Positions 49,990 to 57,910 of a stretch of DNA of 64,000 bases are shown here, one piece after another (within the stretch, counting starts at the first letter, position 1; every line of letters starts with the position of its first letter). The DNA is from Methylotenera oryzisoli_B (lineage in GTDB: Bacteria; Pseudomonadota; Gammaproteobacteria; Burkholderiales; Methylophilaceae): positions 372,001-436,000 of the forward strand of contig OZ277031.1 in the NCBI GenBank assembly GCA_965613685.1, given 5' to 3'. The translations under genes were made by a program, and so were the position numbers. The notes beneath the pieces were generated by a model. That model searched no databases. It was not told where the DNA came from and worked only from the letters and a program-made list of their open reading frames with translations.

Positions 49990-51186
49990 ATGAATTTATT
50001 AATTAAGTTGTGCTTATTGTTAACGTGTATGCCGCTTTTAGCTCACGAAGAACACACAAAATACCACGCTGGCAGCCTGGCTGTCAGCGTAGCCGTGGAT
50101 GCGCAAGGTGCTGTGTGGCGGGTGGCTGAAAAGGACGGCATGGTCATGGTCGACGTGAGTCGAGATTTAGCGAAAACCTTTACTAAACCGCTAGCCGTGA
50201 ACAGCGCACCGCAAAAAATTGGTGCGGATGGTGAAGCCAGGCCAAAAATTGCCATAGGCCCGCAGGGTCAGGTCTATATCACATGGACTGAAGCGCTAAA
50301 ACAACCCTATGCTGGTTATATTTGGTTTGCTCGGTCCCTTAATCAAGGTAAGAGTTTTGAAAAGCCTTTTATCGTTCACCAAGACCGTGCTGAAATCACC
50401 CATCGCTTTGATTCGATCAACCTAGCTAAAAACGGCACAATAACCGTAAGCTGGGTGGATAAACGCGACCTAATTGCAGCCAAAACAGCGGGTAAGCCCT
50501 ACGAAGGAGCTGCCATTTACTATGCGCGATCATTGGACAATGGCGCTAGTTTTGCTGCAGAAAAAAAACTGGCTGACAGCAGTTGTGAATGTTGCCGCAT
50601 AGCCATGACCAACAAACCCGATGGTACGGCGGTGGCCATGTGGCGTCACGTCTTTGCGGGCAACGAGCGCGACCACATGATGGCAGAAATTCCAAGCAGT
50701 GCCAGTCAGCCTGCGGTCATTAAGCGCGCCACCTACGGCCGCTGGAAGATAGACGGTTGCCCACACCATGGGGCGGCTTTGGCCAGTGGTGGCGAGGGCC
50801 AAGATTGGTGGGGCTACCACATGGCTTGGTTTGATGGCGGCAACGACGCCAATGGCCAGTCTGCCGGTTTGTATTACGCGCGCATGGATGGGGTGGCTTG
50901 GGCCTCGACCCCGGCTAAAAAATTCGCCGGCAGTAAAAACCTAGCGGGCCACCCGGCTTTGTTGAGTGTGGGAGAAAATGTCTATCTGGTTTGGCGTGAA
51001 AGCGAAGCGAAGACCCACAAAATTCTTGGTAAGTATTCCGATGACGGTGGGAGGAATTGGAGCGAGCCTAAGCTCTTGGCGGAAACCACCGGCAAAGCCG
51101 ACTACCCGCAATTACTGAATCGGGACAAGCAGGTTTACCTAGCATGGCAAACCGCGCAAGAAGGTTTGCGCTTGTTAGCCTGGTAA
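49990..51186 (+). CDS. secreted sialidase-like beta-propeller with CxCC and CPHH motifs
   Basis: 398 residues with signal peptide (cleavage near LLA-HEEHTKYH, a histidine-rich mature N-terminus). Three Asp-box-type turns (SLNQGKSF, SLDNGASF, SDDGGRNW) indicate a BNR/sialidase six-bladed propeller, but the sialidase catalytic RIP and nucleophile patterns are not recognisable. Instead two cysteine/histidine motifs stand out: Cys199-x-Cys201-Cys202 (SSCECCRIAM) and Cys257-P-H-H (DGCPHHGA), candidate metal ligands. Gene lies 106 bases after the TonB receptor and is convergent with the TauE/SafE gene. Role in metal acquisition is inference. Confidence 0.75.
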   Translation: MNLLIKLCLLLTCMPLLAHEEHTKYHAGSLAVSVAVDAQGAVWRVAEKDGMVMVDVSRDLAKTFTKPLAVNSAPQKIGADGEARPKIAIGPQGQVYITWTEALKQPYAGYIWFARSLNQGKSFEKPFIVHQDRAEITHRFDSINLAKNGTITVSWVDKRDLIAAKTAGKPYEGAAIYYARSLDNGASFAAEKKLADSSCECCRIAMTNKPDGTAVAMWRHVFAGNERDHMMAEIPSSASQPAVIKRATYGRWKIDGCPHHGAALASGGEGQDWWGYHMAWFDGGNDANGQSAGLYYARMDGVAWASTPAKKFAGSKNLAGHPALLSVGENVYLVWRESEAKTHKILGKYSDDGGRNWSEPKLLAETTGKADYPQLLNRDKQVYLAWQTAQEGLRLLAW

Positions 51187-51187
51187 G

Positions 51188-51847
51188 TTAATTACACCAC
51201 ACTTTGCTGTTGTGACTGAGCGCCATCCAAATCGCCCAAGCGCTGGCGGAGCTTAGCATGAGGCCGGCTAGGCGCATACCGTAGGGTTCCACCACGCTGG
51301 ATTTGAGTTTTAACCAAGCCCAAGGCGCAAAAAACAAGGCGATGCCCGAGCCCAAGGCAAAAGCGGCCATGCTGAGGGCGCCACCCAATGGGTCGCCATT
51401 AAACGAGGCGATAATCAAGGCCGAGTAGAGCAAGCCGCAAGGCATCAATGCCCACAATAGGCCCACGTAGAAATGGCCGCCATTGAGCCTGCTGAGTTTT
51501 TTCACGTGCCGCCAAATGCTACGCCCAGCTTGGTCTACCCAGATGGGTTGGCGGGCGTAGATCAGCAATAACAGCCCCCAAAAAAATACCAAAACGTGAA
51601 AGAAGGTCCACAAGGGATGCAGGATCGCGCTGTAGTTGGACAGCCAAGCTATGCTTTGGATGGCAAAGGTGGCGATGGCGCCCAATAAGGCATAGCCGCA
51701 TAAACGCCCTAAATGGTATAAGCCTATGGCGTAGGGTTTATCGGGATCTTGTGTAAAAGCGGTGCAGGCAGCCCCGCACATGGCCACGCAATGCGGGCCG
51801 CCGGCCAAGCCCATGACTAGGGCGCTATACAGTAAAGCAGTTTGCAT
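51188..51847 (-). CDS. TauE/SafE-family membrane protein (copper-related, cbb3 neighbourhood)
   Basis: 219 residues with about six helices. Conserved N-terminal GGPHCVAMCGAACTAF has His19, Cys20, Met23 and Cys24, a likely Cu(I)-binding motif; another MPCGLLYSAL motif with Cys occurs in the middle helix. This subfamily is typically encoded next to ccoS/ccoI and annotated as sulfite exporter TauE/SafE, but a role in copper handling for cbb3 oxidase is more likely in this context (inference). 15 bases downstream of ccoS, same operon. Confidence 0.82.
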   Translation of the reverse strand: MQTALLYSALVMGLAGGPHCVAMCGAACTAFTQDPDKPYAIGLYHLGRLCGYALLGAIATFAIQSIAWLSNYSAILHPLWTFFHVLVFFWGLLLLIYARQPIWVDQAGRSIWRHVKKLSRLNGGHFYVGLLWALMPCGLLYSALIIASFNGDPLGGALSMAAFALGSGIALFFAPWAWLKLKSSVVEPYGMRLAGLMLSSASAWAIWMALSHNSKVWCN

Positions 51848-51862
51848 GGATGGGTGTCGGCC

Positions 51863-52006
51863 TTACTCTTTATCTTCTTCGAAAATACGCCGGCCTTCTT
51901 CTTCTATGTCTTCAAATTGGCCGCGGTAGACTGCCCACCATAAACCAGCCAGCACCACTAAAGCCAGCACGACGGATAGGGGAATGAGTACAAACAATAT
52001 GTCCAT
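51863..52006 (-). CDS. ccoS: cbb3 oxidase maturation protein CcoS
   Basis: Small single-helix inner-membrane protein needed for cofactor insertion into cbb3-type cytochrome oxidase. 47 residues: MDILFVLIPLSVV... with one helix (about 4-26), the conserved GLWWAVYRGQFED and an acidic tail (EEEGRRIFEEDKE). Begins two bases after the ccoI stop with AAGG upstream, so it is coupled to ccoI. Structural ccoNOQP genes are not in this window. Confidence 0.93.
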   Translation of the reverse strand: MDILFVLIPLSVVLALVVLAGLWWAVYRGQFEDIEEEGRRIFEEDKE

Positions 52007-52008
52007 GC

Positions 52009-54327
52009 TTAGGCCTTAGAAGAATTGCCACTGGAATGGCTAAATTGGCTTAAGCGCAAGGCGTTAAGCACCACGATCAATGAGCTGGTGGCCATGCCTA
52101 AGCCGGCTTGCCAAGGACTTAACCAAGCAAAGAAAGCCAGCGGGATGCACACGGCATTGTAAATGACCGCCCACGCGATATTCTGCTTAATGATGCGCAT
52201 GGTTTTTTTGGCGTGTTTAATCAGTGCCGGTATCTCGCTGATGTCGCCGTTTAATAAAACGTAATCGGCATGCGCGAGCGTTAGCGGCACGCCTTTGCCC
52301 ATGGCAATCGAGACATGGGCGCTGGCTAAGATAGGCCCGTCGTTTAAGCCGTCCCCCACCATCAAGACTTTTTTACCGTGCAGTTTTAGGCCTTGCAAGC
52401 GTTGCAATTTGTCGTTTGGGCTACAAGCGGCTTGAAACACCTTGATGCCCACCAGGGCGGCGGTGTTTTTTACCGTGTGCCATTGGTCACCAGAGAGCAA
52501 TTCCACATCCAACTGGGCTTGCTGCAAAGCGGCAACCGCCTGGGCTGTGTTGGCTTTGATGGCTTCTTGTAAGTTAAACGTGGCCAACCAGCCGCTGTCA
52601 TCGGCCAGGTAAACCTGTTGGTAGCGTTCGTCGCTGGCTTGCAGTTGATCGCTATGCACACCGCAGAAGACGGCCGAGCCTAGTTTTAATGGCCGTTGCT
52701 CGAAGCGGCCCTGCATGCCCGCGCCTACCTGCTCTTCTACTTGCTCCAGCGTTATGCTTAGCGCGTTGGCCAGTGGATCTTGCTTGGCGGCGTAAGCCAC
52801 GGCCATGGCGATGGGGTGCATGGACTGGCTGGCCAAAGCCGATGCCATGGTTAGGGCTTGCGCTTCGCTGAGGCCGTCTTTAACGCTCAACGATTTCACG
52901 GCGATGTGGTTGTCGGTCAGCGTGCCGGTTTTATCAAATATGACCGTGTCGATTTGGGCGATGCTTTCTATGGCTTGCAAGTGCCGAATTAAAATGCCGC
53001 GTTTCACAAAGGCACTGGCGCTGGCAAGCATGGCTGCCGGTGTGGCCAGCGATAAGGCGCACGGGCAGGTGACAATTAATACCGCCGCCGCCGTCATTAA
53101 GGCCAGGCCATGACCTTGCTCCCATAGCAAGGCCGCGGACAGCACAGCGCTTAGTAAGATAAAAAATAAGAAGGGCCTGGCGACGCGGTCGGCCAGTTGC
53201 GATAGCCGCGGTTTCTCGATGGCGGCTTGGTTAATCAGCTGCACAATTTGCCCGTACTGGGTGGATTCGCCCAAGGTTTCTAAGCGCATGGTGACGGTGG
53301 CGCCGAGGTTGTAGCTGCCGGCCACGACCTGCTCGCCCTTATTTTTATGGATGGGCGTCGATTCGCCAGTCAACAAGGATTCGTCTACCTTGGTTTGCCC
53401 AGACAGCAATAATCCGTCGGCGGGGAAGGCTTCGCCGGTATTGACCCGCACGATGTCGCCCACGCTTAATTGGCTATTAATCACGCGCGTGTAACTGCCG
53501 TCGGCGTTTTGCCGTTCGGTATTTTCTGGAATGCGGCTAACCAAGGCTTCCATCGCCCCCAACGTTTTGCTGTGCAGTTTGACTTCAATCAAGCGCGCGG
53601 AGAGCAAAAAGAACACAAACATGGTCAAGGAGTCGAAGTAAACCACGTCGCCCCACCAGCCACTGGGGTCAAAGGTGGCCGCCGAACTGACCACAAACGT
53701 GATGCCTATGCCCAAGGCGACCGGTAAATCCATGCTGATTTGTTTGGCTTTTAAATCGTGCCAGGCGTTACTGAAAAATGAACGACTGGAAAACAGCATG
53801 ACCGGCAAGCTTAATAGCCAGGCCGCCCAGTTAAGCAAAAGCTGGATGTCGGTTTCGATTTCGCCGGTTTTGGTGAAGTAGCTGGGGCTGGCGTACATCA
53901 TGACTTGCATCATGCAAAAGCCGGCCACTAACCAGCGCCAAAATGCCGCACGATTTTTCTGGGTGGCGTTGAGTTGGCTTTCATTGTGCGAGGCGGGGTT
54001 GGCGCTGTAGCCCATTTTTTGGATAGCGGCCAAGATGGTAGAAGGTCGGGTTAATTCCGCAGACCAGACCACCACGGCACGCTTTTTCGACATGCTCACG
54101 CGTGCGCTGACGATCCCGGGTAAACCGCTTAAACCGCGCTCCACTATGCCTGAGCAGGCGGCACAACGTAAGCCATCTAGCAACAAGCTCGATTCAACTA
54201 AGGGTTGCGCTTCGTCGCCCACGGTTTGGCTAAAGCGCATCCATTGCTCTGGGCTGTCCAATATGCTCCAGGCCGGGTTGGCTTGTGCTTCGTCGCTGTG
54301 CGTGTCGCTTAACAAATGTGACTCCAT
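52009..54327 (-). CDS. ccoI: copper-translocating P1B-type ATPase CcoI/FixI
   Basis: Inner-membrane copper ATPase exporting Cu(I) to the periplasm for cbb3 oxidase assembly. 772 residues: N-terminal heavy-metal domain with GLRCAACSG (Cys55/58), eight helices, phosphorylation motif DKTGT near 464, the transmembrane CPC motif (about 420-424), TGES and the GDGLND hinge. N-terminus has a long stretch before the HMA domain as typical for CcoI/FixI rather than CopA. Followed by ccoS and a TauE/SafE gene. Divergent from clpB. Confidence 0.92.
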   Translation of the reverse strand: MESHLLSDTHSDEAQANPAWSILDSPEQWMRFSQTVGDEAQPLVESSLLLDGLRCAACSGIVERGLSGLPGIVSARVSMSKKRAVVVWSAELTRPSTILAAIQKMGYSANPASHNESQLNATQKNRAAFWRWLVAGFCMMQVMMYASPSYFTKTGEIETDIQLLLNWAAWLLSLPVMLFSSRSFFSNAWHDLKAKQISMDLPVALGIGITFVVSSAATFDPSGWWGDVVYFDSLTMFVFFLLSARLIEVKLHSKTLGAMEALVSRIPENTERQNADGSYTRVINSQLSVGDIVRVNTGEAFPADGLLLSGQTKVDESLLTGESTPIHKNKGEQVVAGSYNLGATVTMRLETLGESTQYGQIVQLINQAAIEKPRLSQLADRVARPFLFFILLSAVLSAALLWEQGHGLALMTAAAVLIVTCPCALSLATPAAMLASASAFVKRGILIRHLQAIESIAQIDTVIFDKTGTLTDNHIAVKSLSVKDGLSEAQALTMASALASQSMHPIAMAVAYAAKQDPLANALSITLEQVEEQVGAGMQGRFEQRPLKLGSAVFCGVHSDQLQASDERYQQVYLADDSGWLATFNLQEAIKANTAQAVAALQQAQLDVELLSGDQWHTVKNTAALVGIKVFQAACSPNDKLQRLQGLKLHGKKVLMVGDGLNDGPILASAHVSIAMGKGVPLTLAHADYVLLNGDISEIPALIKHAKKTMRIIKQNIAWAVIYNAVCIPLAFFAWLSPWQAGLGMATSSLIVVLNALRLSQFSHSSGNSSKA

Positions 54328-54412
54328 GAAATGCTTAGGCCTAGGCTGTTTGCGGTTGCCATGAATGGCGGTTTGCGCCCAATGCGCGCTGCATTTTGCC
54401 CTTCCATTATAT

Positions 54413-54438
54413 ATTGAAAATTAGGCTATCGCCCCCAT
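54413..54438 (+). promoter_or_regulatory. sigma-32 (RpoH) heat-shock promoter of clpB
   Basis: -35 ATTGAAA (54413-54419, one mismatch to CTTGAAA), 13-base spacer, -10 CCCCAT (54433-54438, perfect). The leader to ATG 54472 is about 27 bases with TGGAG (54461-54465). Confidence 0.8.
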
Positions 54439-54471
54439 GGTAAAGGCATATCAACATTACTGGAGTCAAGC

Positions 54472-57057
54472 ATGCGCTTTGATAAATTAACCACCAAGTT
54501 TCAGCAAGCACTCAATGATGCACAAAGCTTGGCCGTGGCCAATGACAGCCCGACCATAGAGGCTTTGCATTTGTTGGATGCCTTAATTAAACAAGAAGAC
54601 GGCGGCAGCAGCGCCTTGCTAGCCCATGCTGGTGTGCATTTGGCGCCGCTAAAAGCCGGTTTGGCCAGTGCTATCGCTAACCTGCCTAAAACCACCGACA
54701 GCGCTGGGGAAGTGACGATTTCACGCGAGCTAAACAATTTACTTAATGTCACCGATAAGTTGGCCGTCAAACGCGGTGACGGTTTTATCGCCAGTGAAAT
54801 GTTTTTGCTGGCATTGCTGGAGGACAAGGGTGCGGCAGGCAAATTGCTCAAGGCGCATGGTTTAGCTAAAGCGGCCTTGGAATCGGCCATTATTGCGGTG
54901 CGAGGCGGTGAGCAAGTGCATGCCTCGGATGCCGAATCCAACCGTGAATCCTTAAAAAAATACACGGTGGATCTGACCGAGCGTGCCGCATTGGGCAAGC
55001 TCGATCCGGTGATAGGCCGTGACGATGAAATTCGCCGTGTCATCCAAGTCTTGATGCGCCGCACTAAAAACAACCCGGTCTTGATCGGTGAGCCTGGTGT
55101 GGGTAAAACCGCGATTATTGAAGGCTTGGCGCAGCGTATCGTGAACGGCGAAGTGCCGGATAGCCTGAAAGGCAAAAAAGTCTTGTCATTGGACATGGCC
55201 GCTTTGTTGGCTGGGGCCAAATACCGTGGGGATTTTGAGGAGCGATTAAAAGCGGTGTTGAAGGAGTTGTCGCAAGACGAAGGCCTGACTATTTTATTTA
55301 TCGATGAAATCCACACCATGGTCGGCGCCGGTAAAGCCGAGGGCGCGATGGACGCGGGCAACATGCTTAAACCGGCCTTGGCCAGAGGCGAATTGCATTG
55401 CGTGGGCGCCACTACCTTGGACGAATACCGGCAATACGTGGAAAAAGACGCGGCTTTGGAGCGGCGTTTTCAAAAGGTCTTGGTCGACGAGCCCAGTGTG
55501 GAAGCGACCATTGCCATCTTGCGCGGCTTACAGGAAAAATACGAGTTGCACCACGGTGTGGAAATTACCGATCCGGCCATCGTCGCCGCGGCGGAATTAT
55601 CGCACCGTTACATTACCGACCGCTTCCTACCCGATAAAGCCATCGATTTAATCGATGAAGCAGCTTCGCGCATTAAGATGGAAATCGATTCCAAACCGGA
55701 AATCATGGACAAACTAGAGCGCCGGTTAATTCAGTTGAAAATCGAGCGGGAAGCGGTGCGCCGTGAAAAAGACGAGGGCAGTAAAAAACGCTTTGAGTTG
55801 ATAGAGCAAGAGATAGACAAATTGGGCAAAGAGTACGCCGATTTGGAAGACATCTGGAAGGCTGAAAAAGCCCAGGTGCAAGGTTCCTCGCACATAAAAG
55901 AAGCCATAGAGAAAATCAAATTTGAGATGGAAGAGGCCACGCGCAAAGGCGAATGGCAAAAAGTGTCGGAATTGCAATACGGTAAATTGCCAGCCCTGGA
56001 ACAGCAGTTGAAGCAAGCGGCCAGCATGGAAGGCAGCCAAGCTGTCACTAAAAACAAGATGTTGCGTACCGAAGTAGGGGCCGATGAAATTGCCGAAGTG
56101 GTCAGTCGGGCGACCGGCATCCCAGTGGCCAAAATGCTGCAGGGTGAACGCGGCAAATTGCTCACCATGGAAAGTAAATTGCACGAGCGGGTAGTCGGCC
56201 AAGACGAAGCGGTGAGATTGGTGTCGGACGCCATACGCCGTTCGCGTTCAGGCTTGGGTGACCCCACTAGGCCCTATGGTAGCTTTTTGTTCCTAGGCCC
56301 CACCGGCGTGGGTAAAACTGAGTTGTGCAAGGCCTTGGCTGGCTTTTTGTTTGACAGCGAAGACCATTTAATTCGTATCGACATGAGTGAGTTCATGGAG
56401 AAACATTCGGTTGCTCGCATGATAGGCGCGCCGCCGGGTTACGTTGGTTACGAAGAAGGCGGTACCTTGACCGAGGCGGTGCGACGCAAGCCCTATAGCG
56501 TGATCCTGCTCGATGAGGTGGAGAAAGCCCACCCGGATGTGTTTAATGTCTTGTTGCAAGTGCTGGACGACGGCCGCTTAACCGATGGCCAAGGCCGCAC
56601 GGTGGATTTTAAAAACACCGTGATCATCATGACCAGTAATTTAGGCTCGCAAATGATACAAAGCATGAGCGATCAAGATTACCAAGTGGTGAAATTGGCG
56701 GTGATGGGCGAAGTGAAAACGCATTTCAGACCGGAATTCATCAACCGTATCGATGAGGTGGTGGTGTTCCACGCCTTGGATGAGAGCAATATACGCTCTA
56801 TCACCAAAATACAATTGCAGTACTTGGCAAAACGCTTGGCGGCCATGGACATGCAGTTGGAGATGAGCGAGGCGGCGATTGCGGAAATTGCCAACGCAGG
56901 CTTCGATCCAGTTTACGGGGCCAGGCCATTAAAACGTGCCATCCAGTCGGAAATAGAAAACCCCTTGGCGCGGGAGATTTTAAATGGCGACTTTATGGCC
57001 AAGGACGTCATTAAAGTGGATGCAAAGGCAGGTAAAATAGTCTTTTCAAAAGCGTAA
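54472..57057 (+). CDS. clpB: ATP-dependent disaggregase ClpB
   Basis: Hsp100 chaperone that with DnaK solubilises aggregated proteins. 861 residues: N domain (1-145), AAA1 with GEPGVGKT (about 205-212) and DEIHTM, a coiled-coil middle domain (about 405-525), AAA2 with GPTGVGKT (about 609-616) and a C-terminal domain. Complete; no ClpP-binding IGF loop pattern. RpoH promoter upstream. Followed after two bases by yjbQ. Confidence 0.97.
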   Translation: MRFDKLTTKFQQALNDAQSLAVANDSPTIEALHLLDALIKQEDGGSSALLAHAGVHLAPLKAGLASAIANLPKTTDSAGEVTISRELNNLLNVTDKLAVKRGDGFIASEMFLLALLEDKGAAGKLLKAHGLAKAALESAIIAVRGGEQVHASDAESNRESLKKYTVDLTERAALGKLDPVIGRDDEIRRVIQVLMRRTKNNPVLIGEPGVGKTAIIEGLAQRIVNGEVPDSLKGKKVLSLDMAALLAGAKYRGDFEERLKAVLKELSQDEGLTILFIDEIHTMVGAGKAEGAMDAGNMLKPALARGELHCVGATTLDEYRQYVEKDAALERRFQKVLVDEPSVEATIAILRGLQEKYELHHGVEITDPAIVAAAELSHRYITDRFLPDKAIDLIDEAASRIKMEIDSKPEIMDKLERRLIQLKIEREAVRREKDEGSKKRFELIEQEIDKLGKEYADLEDIWKAEKAQVQGSSHIKEAIEKIKFEMEEATRKGEWQKVSELQYGKLPALEQQLKQAASMEGSQAVTKNKMLRTEVGADEIAEVVSRATGIPVAKMLQGERGKLLTMESKLHERVVGQDEAVRLVSDAIRRSRSGLGDPTRPYGSFLFLGPTGVGKTELCKALAGFLFDSEDHLIRIDMSEFMEKHSVARMIGAPPGYVGYEEGGTLTEAVRRKPYSVILLDEVEKAHPDVFNVLLQVLDDGRLTDGQGRTVDFKNTVIIMTSNLGSQMIQSMSDQDYQVVKLAVMGEVKTHFRPEFINRIDEVVVFHALDESNIRSITKIQLQYLAKRLAAMDMQLEMSEAAIAEIANAGFDPVYGARPLKRAIQSEIENPLAREILNGDFMAKDVIKVDAKAGKIVFSKA

Positions 57058-57065
57058 GGATGGCT

Positions 57066-57485
57066 ATGCAACAAGTCACGGCAAGCATACAGGTCAGCAC
57101 CCAGGGTAGGCAACTTTACGACATCAGTGCGGAGGTCGCTGCGCACGTTAAGCGCAGTGGCTTTCAAACTGGTTTGTTGACCCTTTACATTCAACACACC
57201 TCGGCGAGTTTATTGATCAACGAAAATTACGATCAAGACGTCTTAGTAGACATGGAGGCTTTTTTCAATCGCTTGGTACCAGACGGCGACCCGCTGTTTG
57301 TGCACACGGTGGAAGGCCCGGATGACATGCCGGCGCACATTAGGAGTGCGCTCACGCAAACTCATTTGGCCATTCCTGTGTTAAATGGGCAGCTTGCGCT
57401 AGGCACATGGCAGGGTGTGTTTTTGTATGAACACCGACACGTGCCGAGTCAACGTAAGGTGCTGTTGCACATTTTTGGTGAGTGA
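57066..57485 (+). CDS. YjbQ/UPF0047 family protein
   Basis: 139 residues from ATG 57066, for which AAGG is six bases upstream; the ATG at 57060 directly abuts it. Conserved TLYIQHTSASLLINENYD and the histidines in the metal-like site (FVHTVEGPDDMPAHIRSALT; FLYEHRH) mark UPF0047. E. coli YjbQ has thiamine phosphate synthase activity in vitro; in vivo role is unclear. It follows clpB on the same strand. Confidence 0.85.
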   Translation: MQQVTASIQVSTQGRQLYDISAEVAAHVKRSGFQTGLLTLYIQHTSASLLINENYDQDVLVDMEAFFNRLVPDGDPLFVHTVEGPDDMPAHIRSALTQTHLAIPVLNGQLALGTWQGVFLYEHRHVPSQRKVLLHIFGE

Positions 57486-57548
57486 TCCGGCTATTGTTAC
57501 AATTGGATACAGAACTATTACATTCAATTCACAGTCAGCTACTGGCTT

Positions 57549-57578
57549 TTGGTTAGACTGAGTAGGCCGCGCTATATA
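57549..57578 (+). promoter_or_regulatory. possible promoter of the small lipoprotein gene
   Basis: -35 TTGGTT (57549-57554), 18-bp spacer, -10 TATATA (57573-57578). The gene start is at 57650, giving a leader of about 65 bases. Moderately supported. Confidence 0.35.
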
Positions 57579-57649
57579 GCCCTGTGCAGGCTGATCGTCA
57601 GCTTTAGCGTGGTATTTTTTATACGATTAGATTAAAAAAGGAAAGCATT

Positions 57650-57907
57650 ATGTCTTTGTTATTACGCGCTATTTTAGTGGCTGGTTTGGCTGGTTTGGTA
57701 TTGCAAGGTTGCGGTCAAGAAGAAGCGGCTGCGCCGGCTGAAGCGCCTGCTGCCGCAGCGCCTGCGGCAGAAACAAGCACGGCAACGGGTGGCTATGAGC
57801 CATCTGCGGACGAACGTGTACCTGGTATCACGTTGGATGCGGCTGCATTGGAAGCGCAAATGAACGCGGCGAAAGCGCAAGCCGAAGCGGCCAGCAAAGC
57901 CAATTAA
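57650..57907 (+). CDS. small Ala-rich lipoprotein of unknown function
   Basis: 85 residues. Signal peptide with lipobox LQGC (Cys21), an Ala/Pro/Glu-rich linker (24-45), then GYEPSADERVPGITLDAAAL and an Ala-rich helix. No known domain. Good Shine-Dalgarno AAGGAAAG (six bases before ATG). Stands alone between yjbQ and the convergent envC gene, 3 bases apart at its 3' end. Confidence 0.7.
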   Translation: MSLLLRAILVAGLAGLVLQGCGQEEAAAPAEAPAAAAPAAETSTATGGYEPSADERVPGITLDAAALEAQMNAAKAQAEAASKAN

Positions 57908-57910
57908 GTC

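Noticed and set aside
54501..55412. 303-codon open frame antisense to clpB
   Set aside because: Lies within the clpB coding region, no ribosome site, composition is the mirror of clpB codons.
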